From Mytilus galloprovincialis (lineage: Eukaryota; Mollusca; Bivalvia; Mytilida; Mytilidae): DNA of 64,000 nucleotides. The notes beneath the pieces were generated by a model, which saw nothing but the letters and a program-made list of their open reading frames with translations, was not told the DNA's origin and searched no databases. The stretch lies in contig NC_134839.1 in NCBI RefSeq assembly GCF_965363235.1, positions 76,657,410 to 76,721,409 on the forward strand, written 5' to 3'. Positions within the stretch are counted from its first letter, which is position 1, and each line of letters opens with the position of its first letter. A program made the translations under genes and the position numbers. This document shows, piece by piece, positions 34,651 to 46,800 of the stretch.

Positions 34651-35627
34651 GACGAACAGGACTACTTATGAAATGTATGTTTAACAACTCTGTTTAACAA
34701 CTCCTTTTCAAACTTTAGTCAATAGAAAATGATGAAATGAAGAACATGCCCATTTATCCGTCTATCATTTAAGCAGGCAAAGAATAACAATAAACTACAT
34801 AAGTTAAGTCAACTTGCAAAAAAGGTACCTTGCTAAGAAGGGTGCACATTTGATTTGTTGGATGTATAAATACCAGTCCAGTCGGAACGAGGGCGTTCAA
34901 TCCGATGGTTGATGTTGGGTGAGTACATGTACGATGCTGTCGGTATTTGAAAGAACTCTTGCAATACATTTTAAGGGTCCGTAGATGGCAAGACCACGGC
35001 CCGAGAAAGTATAGAAAAGGGCCATTGGACGTCAGAGCAATATCGGACTTGCAGATGACCAGTTCATATGCACACACACTATATAAAAAGTATGATTGCC
35101 AATGAGAAAACTATCCATCAGACTTCAAATATGTGGATATAAGAAGTCGCAGGTAATGTATGGCCTTCAACATGAGAAAATCCATACATAAAGGTGTATT
35201 GTCAGCTATACATCTAAATATCCATCCCTTTTCCCAGTCGATTCACTATGCAAATTGATAATTTGTACTCATTCTTAAAATGCATAAAATATTGGCAACT
35301 GAACGTATTAGAAATACATTTTATCTTTTTTTCAAATTTAGAAACTCTAATTTTTCCTTATATTGTTATTATTATATAGCTGCTGCTTTTTTTTTTTTTA
35401 AAAGCACTCTATCTTCTTCTGCAATAAAGATTCATTCACCTGAAGAAAATATATGCTGTTGTTTTGTGCTTTTTTCGTATCAGTATGGATGGCTAAAATT
35501 GTAAAAGATGTACATAAGAACTAATTAAATGATAAAAAAAAAAAATCAACCAAATGCAGCTGTGATTAACATAAAAAAAAACACAAAAAGAAAAAAATGG
35601 AAACTGCGATTTTCGTTTATACAGATA
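34651..35627. other. Intergenic
   Basis: A GATTGCCAATGAGAAAACTA repeat fragment at 35085-35195; otherwise no supported feature. Confidence 0.45.
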
Positions 35628-35633
35628 TTTATT
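35628..35633 (-). terminator. Polyadenylation signal of the uncharacterised gene
   Basis: TTTATT on the + strand reads AATAAA on the minus strand, 20 bases beyond the TAG at 35653-35655. Confidence 0.55.
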
Positions 35634-35652
35634 CCAAAATCACTTTTTAAAA

Positions 35653-36381
35653 CTAACCGAGGTTATTCCAGTTGACCTTCTTTTTCCATTTGTTGATTAA
35701 TTGTTTAGTGACATCCTCCCTATCGTTAGATTTTCTTTTCTTTTTCTTTACCTTTATCTTTATCACGTGCCCTTCACTTTCGTATTTTTTAATTTGCTTA
35801 TCCACATTCTTTAAATAAGCTTTCAATCCTTTATCCACTACTTCTGCTTTTCGTAGAATTACATTTTCTGTCTTTTTTTCCTTTTGAAAATATTCCCTTA
35901 ACTCGCGTTTCCATGTTTTGTTAATTCTTTGCTTGGCCTCCACAAGTCGTTTATCTATTTGACCTTGGTAATGCTTTACTCCTTTTTTTGATTCCCATAG
36001 CTGAACCTCTCTTCTTTTAACTTTTGGTTTATATGTATAATAATCATTTATTGGTGTTGGACAATGTTTCGCATACACATTTGCTACATCATCTAAATTT
36101 AACTGTCTGTCTAATAATTGTCTTACTAGAAATGCATTTCCATAAGCTGTATCATACCGAAACGTTGATGTCCTCTTTTCACTGTCATGTTTTTGAACGC
36201 CCTTTCCGTAAACTGCTGGAAGTTTGACTTTATTAGGCTCTGGAGAAGATCCACTAGCTCTGCTGTTATTAAGTTCGCGTTTCTCTAGCTCGGGTAGGTA
36301 TTTAGTAAAGTAAGTCGGATTCCTTATAACCCTGCATGGTATTTTCAGAACAGGTAGATAATGTGGATCCTCCTTTGACAT
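35653..36381 (-). CDS. Uncharacterised lysine-rich protein, 242 residues
   Basis: Single-exon open frame starting at the ATG at 36381 (MSKEDPHYLPVLKIP); an in-frame TGA upstream and no earlier ATG fix this start, although a GTG lies three codons before. I do not recognise the family. The N-terminal third is proline- and serine-containing (SGSSPEPNKVKLPAVYGKG). The middle has a compact segment (YGNAFLVRQLLDRQLNLDDV). The C-terminal half is strongly basic and probably helical or coiled-coil (KRLVEAKQRINKTWKRELRE), ending in a run IKIKVKKKKRKSN that could bind nucleic acid or act as a nuclear signal. No signal peptide or membrane segment. An AATAAA on the minus strand about 20 bases past the stop supports a real transcript end. 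It lies head-to-head with calaxin, 1.4 kb apart, but nothing shows shared regulation. Confidence 0.65.
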   Translation of the reverse strand: MSKEDPHYLPVLKIPCRVIRNPTYFTKYLPELEKRELNNSRASGSSPEPNKVKLPAVYGKGVQKHDSEKRTSTFRYDTAYGNAFLVRQLLDRQLNLDDVANVYAKHCPTPINDYYTYKPKVKRREVQLWESKKGVKHYQGQIDKRLVEAKQRINKTWKRELREYFQKEKKTENVILRKAEVVDKGLKAYLKNVDKQIKKYESEGHVIKIKVKKKKRKSNDREDVTKQLINKWKKKVNWNNLG

Positions 36382-36489
36382 TCTTGTCACATCATCGTGT
36401 ATACTTCAGTCATTCCATGTGCAACTGTTTCCAACGTATGTACCGCGTAGTAACTATTATGACGTCAAACGTACTCTATGAATAGTTCG

Positions 36490-36775
36490 GATATACACGG
36501 TTATACGTTATACGAATATATATATTCAGTGGGCGATCTCGTGATTTTTTATTACATTTTACCCGCAACTAGAACCAGTGAAACTGCAAAAGGAATATCA
36601 AAAATTATATAAGTTTCTTTTATACAGTCGTAGATATACACGGTTATACGTTATACGAATATATATATTCAGTGGGCGATCTCGTGATTTTTTATTACAT
36701 TTTAACCGCAACTAGAACCAGTGAAACTGCAAAAGGAATATCAAAAATTATATAAGTTTCTTTTATACAGTCGTA
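36490..36775. repeat. Tandem duplication, 143-bp unit, two copies
   Basis: GATATACACGGTTATACG starts at 36490 and 36633; the units are almost identical (one C/A change at TTTTACCCGC/TTTTAACCGC). It lies about 110 bases upstream of the start of the uncharacterised minus-strand gene, so it may include promoter sequence. Confidence 0.92.
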
Positions 36776-37031
36776 GATATATATAAAATGAATACAAAGT
36801 ATAGATGCACGCGGCATATATCATCAAAAATATTAGATAATTCAACACCTAAAAAAAGTCATAAAAAGTTATTATTGTCACTTAAAGTTTCTGTTTTTAT
36901 TATATAAAATCATCAGGTGTCATCTAATTCGTTTATGAGTTAAATGTCAAGTTACGGTAAATGTGCAATATAGCCCGTATATATATATCATCACAGATTT
37001 CAGTAGTAAAAATGTGCAAACTGGCAACTTT
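36776..37031. other. Intergenic, nothing recognised
   Basis: AT-rich spacer between the 143-bp duplication and the short hAT-like element. Confidence 0.4.
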
Positions 37032-37194
37032 CAGTGGCGGATCCAGAAATTTTCATAAGTGGGGGCCCACTGACTGACCTAAGAGGGGGCCCGCTCCAGT
37101 CACGCTTCAGTGATTCCCTATATAAGCAACCAATTTTTTTCCCCAAAAGGGGGGGGGCGGGCCCCCTGCCCCCCCCCCCCTAAATCCGCCTCTG
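37032..37194. mobile_element. hAT-like MITE, 163 bp, 5-bp TSD
   Basis: CAGTGGCGGATCCAG at the left and TAAATCCGCCTCTG at the right are inverted termini, flanked by ACTTT at 37027-37031 and 37195-37199. The GGGGGCCCGCTCCAGTC core recurs without ends at 44105-44230. Confidence 0.85.
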
Positions 37195-37199
37195 ACTTT

Positions 37200-37771
37200 C
37201 CAAAATTGGCTTGTTTAACTTTGACTGCAAATTGTAAAAAAATAAAGAACATGTAATTAACATTATTTATTTTTTAAATAGATTCCTGGTATCAACTATA
37301 GATCATGATCAAGTCGGAGAGTTCCAGTTGTAAAAAAAATCTAGGATTCAAAATATTTGTTTTACTTTTAATACAGATAACTAATATAACTCAAACATAC
37401 CAAACATTTAAATAACGCAATAAGCAGATCATGTGATTGAAGTTAAGCGAATTTTGACTATTCGCATAAAATATAAAGAAAATATAATTTTAAATTTCCC
37501 GCCGTGCGCAGGCGTACTTATCATAGATACCACTTAGTAATTTATCGGATTGATTCTTATTTTAATTCAGTTTTATTTGTGAAAAGGGGTCTTGTTTTTA
37601 ATTAGAATGTTGCATCGTTCATATTTGATCCTATTTCCAAAATAAAATAATGATATGCCGTATTAATTATCGTTTACACTTTTTATTTCCATAAAAAAAG
37701 AACGTTCGTTTCGCAAGAACGGATTGGAAATATTTACTGACTGAATGTAAACAAAGATTGTACCCATCAAA
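37200..37771. other. Region upstream of calaxin
   Basis: Presumed calaxin promoter and 5' UTR. I looked for an RFX X-box (GTNRCC..RGYAAC) and saw no convincing one. Confidence 0.4.
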
Positions 37772-37853
37772 ATGCCATCAAAAGGAGTTAAATCCTTTAG
37801 AACCCGACAAGATAAACAGAAAATGATAGAAAGACTGAAGAAAAAGACCCATT
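37772..37853 (+). CDS. CLXN: Calaxin exon 1 (start codon)
   Basis: ATG then 26 further codons and one base (MPSKGVKSFRTRQDKQKMIE..KKKTH), donor GTAAAC. Joined to exon 2 it gives KKTHFSKLEI, which parallels the vertebrate CKHFNKFEV. It lies 4 kb upstream of exon 2. Confidence 0.72.
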
Positions 37854-40800
37854 GTAAACATTTTTTATTGTATATCAATAATGTATTACCTAGCTGCCTG
37901 GCTGTCCAGTCATTATTATTATTATTATAGTCCGAAGTGATTGGTTCCATACATCCTTGCCCCCCCCCTTTTTTTAAATAAACCTTTACTCTATCAAATC
38001 AAAAGCTTTACTTAAGTTGGCATGTCACAAAACAATATTATTTGCTCTTTGAGCTTTTACAACCGAGAAATACATACATTTGCACAGTACTGAGATTTAA
38101 AGCATAAAAAATTTGAATTGAGAAAAAGATATTGTCGTGTCATATGTTTTCGTATAAACCACATTTCGTCAGTTTCAACTGCACACAGGTACATTGTGGC
38201 ATGTTTTTCAGTTTCTATGTATGGAACAACAACAACAATAGAACATGACAAATATATGACATATTCAAAGTCGCTTTTAAAGACTAAAGACACAAGAACT
38301 ACATGTAATTAAATTAAACTTACCTGTTCAACCATTTTTATTTACGGCAAAAATAGTTCTTGAGAAAAATTCTGAGGTATAGCTATATTTTCACCCTGTC
38401 AGACACCGGATCTTCAAGTTGTATGTGACTGCGTCATGTGTTTTTTGGTAATTTTTCGGTCCAACGATTTACAGAAAAGAGCGACGATTTACAGAAAAGA
38501 ACCGAAAAGAACTGAAAAGGACAGAAAAGAACATTCATATATTTATTATATAAAAGCAATATATATATATATATATATATATATACACGATTTTTTTATG
38601 TTGTTTACAATACCTCGAAATAAAGGAATGCATAATTCAAATTTAGATTGTATATTTATAGGGATATGTAGACTTACAGAAAGACTTTTGCAATATAACT
38701 AGGTTTTTAGTAATATTGTTTTTAAGTATAATATGTTTGATAAATTTTCATTTATTTTTCATCAAGGATTTTAATCTTATCATTTGAAAATTTGTTTATA
38801 ATAGATATAAGAAGATGTGACAACTCTCCATCCAACTAACACTTTATAAAAGTAAACCATTATAGGTCAAAGTACGGACTTCAACATAGAGCCATGACTC
38901 ACATTAAACAGCAAGCTATAAAGTGCCCTAAAATGACTAGTGTAAAATCATTCACCTTAGGACAGGTGCAAACAAATGCAGCAGCTGGTTTACACAGTTT
39001 TTAATAAGCATTTTACATTTTTTAATAGTAATATATAATTCATAGATTTTGCGGTAAAAATCATTGAAATGAAAAGCAATATTCTCGTACTATAAATGTT
39101 AATCCTAACATTTAAAAAAATGTTTCGTTTGTTAATAACAGAGATATATAATACATGTATATGGGTATGGTAACATTAAAAGGTCTTTTTTTCGTGTCAT
39201 TATATATATGTGTGTGTATTAACTGATTAATGGAATGTACATACACATTCCCAAACATTTATAAGGAACTGTTGTAATGTTCCAACTAAATTAGCGGTCG
39301 AGATTGAACAAAATAATGATACTTATAAATATAATTCACGTAGAACGATTGTTTGACAGTACATATAAATATATTTAATATTTCTTATATTTTTTTGTCT
39401 ATTCTATATTTTTTTTTAATATAAGATAGGCATCCGACCTACCTGTAAATTTCCAAATTTGAGTTACACTTTGTAGGTAGTCCTGTCGCAGTATAATATT
39501 TCAAAACAAAAAGAAACTTTTGTAAATAAATATCTTTTCATTTATAGACTTATTATAATTTGCAATTTGATAATTTCCTTCGATTACAAAAGAAAAGGTC
39601 GATCTCCTTTTCGGTTCTTTTCAGTCCTTTTCGGTTCTTTTTGGTCCTTTTCGGTTCTTTTCTGTAAATCGTCGCTCTTTTCTGTAAGTCGTCGAACCCG
39701 TAATTTTTATTACAAACCAGCAAGTTAAAATTAGCATGGTTCTTATATATAATGGTTGTTCAAATTCCATTTTTTCAATATTCAATATTCTATTGACATT
39801 TTCATTTTATTCATCCTTGATACAAAATGATGAAAACAGTCTAAAATTTTAACATTTAATCCCAAATTTTGAAAACTGCATTTCACTTTAAAAAAAAATG
39901 TTCTTTGTAGAAACCCAGTGGCAATCTGAAATAAATCACAATGTTACAATTTTCAAAACATGAAACACCAACCTAAAACTATTTACCTTTTTTTCAGTAC
40001 TGAGAAGTATTAAATAACTTTGTACAATATTATGATTCAAGCGATCACCAGAACCACGACTATAGAAAATGTTCATTTCCAGATTTCATAGTCATTTCCT
40101 GTCTCTGTACTGATTCAATTTTTGAAGTCATTCGAAAACATATGACACTGTTTTTTTTGACATACAAAATTGCAAAGTAATCGGAAACAATAAAAAATAG
40201 CAGTAAGCCTTGACAAAAAATCAAGATACCTAAAAACATTCGACAGAACATGCTTTTAAAATTTGAGCAAACATCTGAATAAAAACTCAACAGTGAAAAC
40301 CGTAAGCAGTGAAAATTGTAATTACCGGTAGTACAAAAACACATCACACGAGGATACTGATGATGTTTTCCTGTAAAGGATCCTCATGGTTCCTGATCTT
40401 CACAGTACCCCTTCGCCAGACTCATATATTGTGTTCTTATCTGTGTTATTTCCTCTGATTAATTCAGCTCAATAATCAGATACATGTTTCAGTTCTTGAG
40501 GGGTTAATTGGCATTACTCATTCCATAATTTGTGTGCAAAATATCAGAACAATTTCAAGTTATACATTGTACCTTGTTGTTCTAACTGCAGGCATTTCAG
40601 CTAAGTTTTGATATCTGTAAGAATATTTTTTTTTTTTATGTTTATTTAGTTCATGTAGGAAGATCGTAGAGGGTGGTAAAGGGGGGTTGCTTGCACGAAA
40701 AAAAACGTGAAATAAGACATAATATCACGTTAAACGTGGAATAATTTCTGTAATGAACGTTGCACGAAAAATAAATACTTTATTTGAACCTTTTGTGACT

Positions 40801-43800
40801 GAGTCACTGTCTTCTTGTATATATTAACTCTTTTTTTTACTTGATATTCCCGATTTAGTGTACCATTTATGATATAATTGGTTTACGGCTTTTGAAAAAG
40901 TATTTCTTGACGATCCCTGCCAAGTGTTTGAATTTTATTTGAAAAATACCGAGCACGCAAAATAAGACTTTGAAAATCACGATGCACGTAAAATTAAATA
41001 AGCAGAACACGTTGAACGAGGCACCCGTCTTGCACGACTGAACGTCAAATAAAAAAGTAAAAACACATTGAACGTGAAATAAAAAACGGCGATCACGTTG
41101 CACGAAAATAACCCTTTACCACCCTCATCGTAATGGAGGTAACTTCGTGAAAAATAATGGCTGATTTTAACGAATCATGTTAATTTTTTTCCTAAAATAA
41201 CATAATGATAATTATTTGAGACCTCTGACGAATCATGATAAAGATATTTTGACAAATCAAAGTTTTTTACCATTTAGCATTAACTGTAGCCAAAATTGGC
41301 TGCTTGATGTATGCCAGACGTTAATGGCCATTCATACCCTCATGTATATTGGATAAATTTAAGTTCATGTGCATGTAATATTCTGATATTGCCAGGATAT
41401 TTACTGATCTGTCAGTTCATGTTTAAAGGTACATTTGTATAGTACACATGCAAAAAATTGGTGTCCAACAAATAATAATGAATCCACAGTTTTATGACAA
41501 ATAATAAAATTATTTAAGACATGGTATTTGCAATTTACAAAGTTTTACAGGTAAAGTGAACAATTGGCACTCACACCACATCTTCCTATATCTAATTGTG
41601 ATTTAGAATTAAATTTTAATCAGTATGTTTTCTGACTAAAAAGAAAATTGTATTTTTTAACTGATCTTACTACATTTTATTGTGATATTTGATGGTTTAT
41701 TGAAATCTGAAATATAAGAACATGCATACAAAATGTACATGTGTTCTAACAATCTACATCAGCATGTCAATATTCTATCTTTTATATTACATGTACTGAT
41801 TTTTTCCCTTTTGGTATTTTCATTTCCCCCTGTTTACTGATAATTTATAATGTTTTTCAGTTAGCAAACTGGAGATAGAAAAGTTACTTGAGATGCAGAG
41901 AAAACTGAGTACCAGGGGAAATAAAATTGACAGGTCAAAGTTCAGAGATCTACTCCACAATACATTTGCTATCACAGAAGACTTTATAATGGACAGGGGT
42001 ATAAAATATTATCTTGTTTTTTTCAGCATTCAAATATTTATAGTTTTATTATTCCTTTTAATTTATATTAGTTAAACTATGATGAATAATTTATTCCACA
42101 TCATTTTATAAGAACTAGCTGCTTAAGTTTAACTCTCATAGTCCTTATATTATTTGACTTGTGCGGATCATAGTCTGCAAATTGTAAAATAAATATCACA
42201 AGGACAGAAGAGCTACAGTTCCACAGTTAAATAAGAACCTGATGATGGGTGATTAAGAATCTCTAACAAAATTTGAACCTCCGATTTTTTAAGTCAATTT
42301 TAAAAATTATAAAAAAGAAAGATGTGGTATGATTGCCAATGAGACAACTCTCCACAAGACTTGTGAAGAGACCATAATGGAATATGAAGACAGCTCTCTT
42401 AAGTGTATGGTTTTAATACGCCTTTAGATTTGACTTCAGATTGGATATTTTTATACTGTCTTTGGTGAAAGTTTTGAGTTAGAAAGCAAGAATTCCAAAT
42501 TATTTTTTAAATACACATGATTATAGAACAGACAACTTTATTTTCAGTGTTCAAGGCATTTGATAAAGACAATGACTCCCACTTGAATGAAGAAGAATGG
42601 ATTTTAGGAATGTCAGTTTTTCTCAGAGGCACAATTGATGAATTATGTAAATGTGAGTGCATGTACTATATAAAATTCTAATTAGGTATAACTTACAGCA
42701 TTCTATTGTATATATTGGAAATTTGGTACAATTACTCCAAATTCTTAGGTGAGGGGGATAAAAGGATATTTTCATGTAAAGTTTTTTAACTGTTTGCAAT
42801 TTTTTTTTTTTAATATATTGTTTCCTTAAACAAGGACTCATATATTTGAAATCCCGTTTGAATGGTTTTATACTAGTAATTTTTGGGGCCCTTTATACCT
42901 TTGTAGCTTGCTATAAAGACAAGGCTCTGTATTAAACACCATACTGTGATATATTTTGTACATACGTATATATAACATATATATGTTGTGTGAGACAAGC
43001 TCAGTGTTGAAGACATAATTTGACCTATAATGGTTTACTTTTAGTAATTGTGGCTTGGATGGAGAGATGTCTCATTGTCACTCACACCACAACTTCTTAT
43101 ATATGTTATATATATGCAGTGGGATTTCCAGTGACACTAGAACAATAGAAAAGTCACTCTTCTTATGAAAGAGATAGAAAAGGTAAAAAAAAGGAGAGAC
43201 AATTTACGCATAAAAACCGATATGCATAGGGATGAATATCTCTTAAAACACAAAACCATTATATAACTTTTATACAACCACTATAAGTAAAGTATATGTT
43301 AAAGCTAAATTTGTTAATATATGATTTTTTAATTGCCAAACATGCTGTTAATTGAACAATCTATTGTTCAACATAGGGGTGTGTAAAAAAACTGCCAGAT
43401 TTGACTGCATATTTTTTTTTTTTTTTGAAAAAAATATATATCAAACCCTAATAATGTAGCTTTCTGAGTGTCCAATTTTTAACGTCTTCCGAAATGTAGT
43501 TTCATCACAAGAATTTTTCAAAGTTTGGTCATTTTGTCTTATATGAATGTTGGTAAATTCGTATAATCGAGCACACCGACAAGTGTATCGTTGGGACAAC
43601 TCGATATAATGTAATCAATATAATGACAAATAACCTAATGTGAAGTTTATTAAAATCATCATAACATAATTGATCAACACATTATGTTTGAAAAACATGA
43701 GTCCTACAATATAAGACTTTAAAGGTTCATATCATTTACATTCAACGTTTTTATTGGATTTTTTTTACTACAATGTAACCTCGAGGTTCACCGTTGATAG

Positions 43801-46800
43801 TGAAAAAAAGTCCCAGAAAAATGTTGAATGATACTGTAAATGATATAAACCTTCGAATTCTTATAATATCGGAATAGAATATATGTGATCCGAATTAACC
43901 ATGCACGTGTGTTAAAGAAGACTTTACAGGGGGTAAGATTTTTTTCTTAAACAATATAATGATCCCAAATTTGATGAATTTTGTTTGCAATACTTTAATA
44001 CAAATACTAAATATAGGAAATTAAATGTTAAAGCTCAATGTATTATTATTATGAAAAATGTTTGATAAAAAAAAAACCGTTTTGCATGTAATAGTTGAAA
44101 CCTAAGGGGATTCGCACTAACTGCCTAAAAGGGGGCCCGCTCCAGTCTTGTGTCAGTGATTTCGTACGTATATAAGAAAAAAAATATTGTCTAACACTAA
44201 AAGGGGTGGCTGGGCAACCTGCACAGCCCAGCTTGTCTTGCAAAGCAGCCAAGATTTACAAAACATTACCAACAAAGACCTTCAGTTGGGCAATCTTACT
44301 GGAATCTAATTATCTCTACTGATAAATAAGGCAACACTTATAACACATTTAAGTTTTGGAATGATTTTATTCACAAAGAATGTTTCTCACTGATGTACAT
44401 TTCTATGCTCTTGTCTTTTCGGAGTTTATATCAAAAATTGCTGCATGAAAGAGACTAGCTCCACATTCCTATGCATGATATGATTGTCATATGTATGTGA
44501 AAATCATTTCATAAAACATCCGTTTAATATCCTTTCAATGCCAGACACTGTCTAGTGATTTTTCTGCCACAATTACAAGGAAAACCTGGCTTAACTTGTG
44601 CTGGATCAGACACTTGAATCTTACATCGTTATTGATGTTAAGCAATTAGTTTAAAGGGCCATCCTGAACTGTTGGATTTTATAACAGTCTTCCTTCCATA
44701 CAGAACATCGCTGCAAAATAATTTGAACAATCTATTAGGTGATTATAATATTATTTGGCAGTCCAAAGAGAACCTGAAAATATTAGACCAACGTTTGAAC
44801 AGAGATGCAAAAAAAAAAAAACCCCAAAAAAACCTGAATTAAATTTTTTACTATTTGAAAAAGCCTTTTTTTACTTTAATTTACGTCCCTTTTTTTCACA
44901 TAGCAACACAAATTAAAAACTGACAATCTTTGCTGCATATAAATTTTTCCCCCAATAAATATATACATTATGCAACATAATCAACTTTACAAATTGAAAG
45001 AAAATCAAGGTGTTCCGACCATTGGATAGTATTTAAAAAAAATAATGAAAGGATGGCATGATTACAAGTTTGAACCCTGGCGACACTGAAAATCGAAAAA
45101 AATCACGCATTTACCTATCACATGATGTTACGATGAGGTGATAAACTTAACAAGAAATATTTTACCTGATTCGTTATCATATTCACGTTATGTTGACACG
45201 TCTTAGTTCGTTTGTGCTAGCTCATTTTAAACAAGCCAAACAATTACAGCATCATCCGTTTTTCTTTACCGATTACCTCTAGTCAGAAGAGTGCACTGTT
45301 TACAGGGGAGGTAATATTTTGTCACCAGTTCACCCACTGTATGTATGTACAAAAGATATCAAATAAGTCGTGTATAACACAGCATGGATGGAAAACACTT
45401 TATTAAAAACAAGATGTGTGTCATTGTTCATTATCAAACATTGATGTTTGTACCAACCTCAATCTATTTTAGACTGTTTTGATGTGTATGATATGAACAG
45501 TGATGGTTTTATTTCAAGAGAAGAAATGTTTCACCTGCTAAAACAAAGTCTTATTGTGGTTAGTAGTGATGATATAAGAATAATGAGATTTGATATGATT
45601 GTGAATGAGATCATAACTACCCATCATTTACCAATTAAAGGACAACAACAGCTCAGCTTCAACAATAAAAGAAAATCCCTTCAGCTATAAAGGGGCACAT
45701 GGACTTGGTTACAAAATGTGTATCATTTCAAAAGAGAAAATTTATGGATTGATTTAAGGTTATATCATTACATAAAAAAAATATGGCAAACAACAAGTGG
45801 ATTAACTACAGACTCCTGGTTTGAGTGAGGCACACAAAAAAAAAAGATGGCAAGAACTATCAAAATAAAGTGTTAATTTAAGAGTACTCTCACTTTCTGG
45901 ATACTGAACCACAAGTGTTGATAAGGGGACAGCAGTATAAGTATTAGTTTATGTAGTAAGCAATGGTAAAATCAAATCAATGTTAGCAGCAGTAAAAATA
46001 TAAGATATTGGTAAGTGTATTCAAAGAATCAACAAGTTTAAACATGTTAACCAACATCACAGATGAAAGACCATGTTTGTATCCATTTGATTAAATTACA
46101 AAACTGTTCGATAAGATTATGTTAAAGTGTGAGTGAATAAAATTATAGACAACAAGAAGATACATTATCTGAAAGAACTCATTTGGGACAAAACTTAAAT
46201 TTTATGGAATTATTTGTAATTGTTAAGTTTTTAATGTGAAAACTTTAAATATATTTACAGCCAGGAAATGATAATTTTTGGGGTATTTTATTTAATGTAA
46301 AAACTATTGTATATATTTACAGCCAGGAAATGAGCAGGATGATCCTGATGATGGAGTTAAAGATTTAGTTGAAGTTGCCCTAAAAAAGCTGGTTTGTAAT
46401 TTTACTTTATAAAGTGAAATAACGTTTGGTAAAATAAAATTATAGAATTTGACAAGAACTTGGTGCAAAAAAAAATAACTCCTTCAAAAAATCAATGACA
46501 AATTTGCATTTCCTATAGTATCAAAATTTATTTTATAAAAAAAAAACAATTTATGGAGGGTATATATTATTGCACAATTAGCATGGAGGGTAATTAAGCA
46601 AACATAACTTTTACATGAAAATGTCCACATTCTCAGTAAAAAGTTAAGTTTAAAGAAAAATATATTTGGATGGGTTTTATACGAAAATGTTGTTATTAAA
46701 TCGTGCTGACAAATATTTCGGCTCAACAAATGGCCTTCTTCAAGTGTCACAAGTTTTAACATACTGAAGTATTGTTAAAACTTGTGACACTTGAAGAAGG

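Noticed and set aside
37200..37771. RFX X-box expected before a ciliary gene such as calaxin
   Set aside because: No sequence close enough to the GTNRCC/RGYAAC consensus was found by eye.
46261..46322. Use of the upstream acceptor as the true start of calaxin exon 5
   Set aside because: It shifts the frame and meets a stop, while the downstream copy keeps the conserved DGVKDLVE block.
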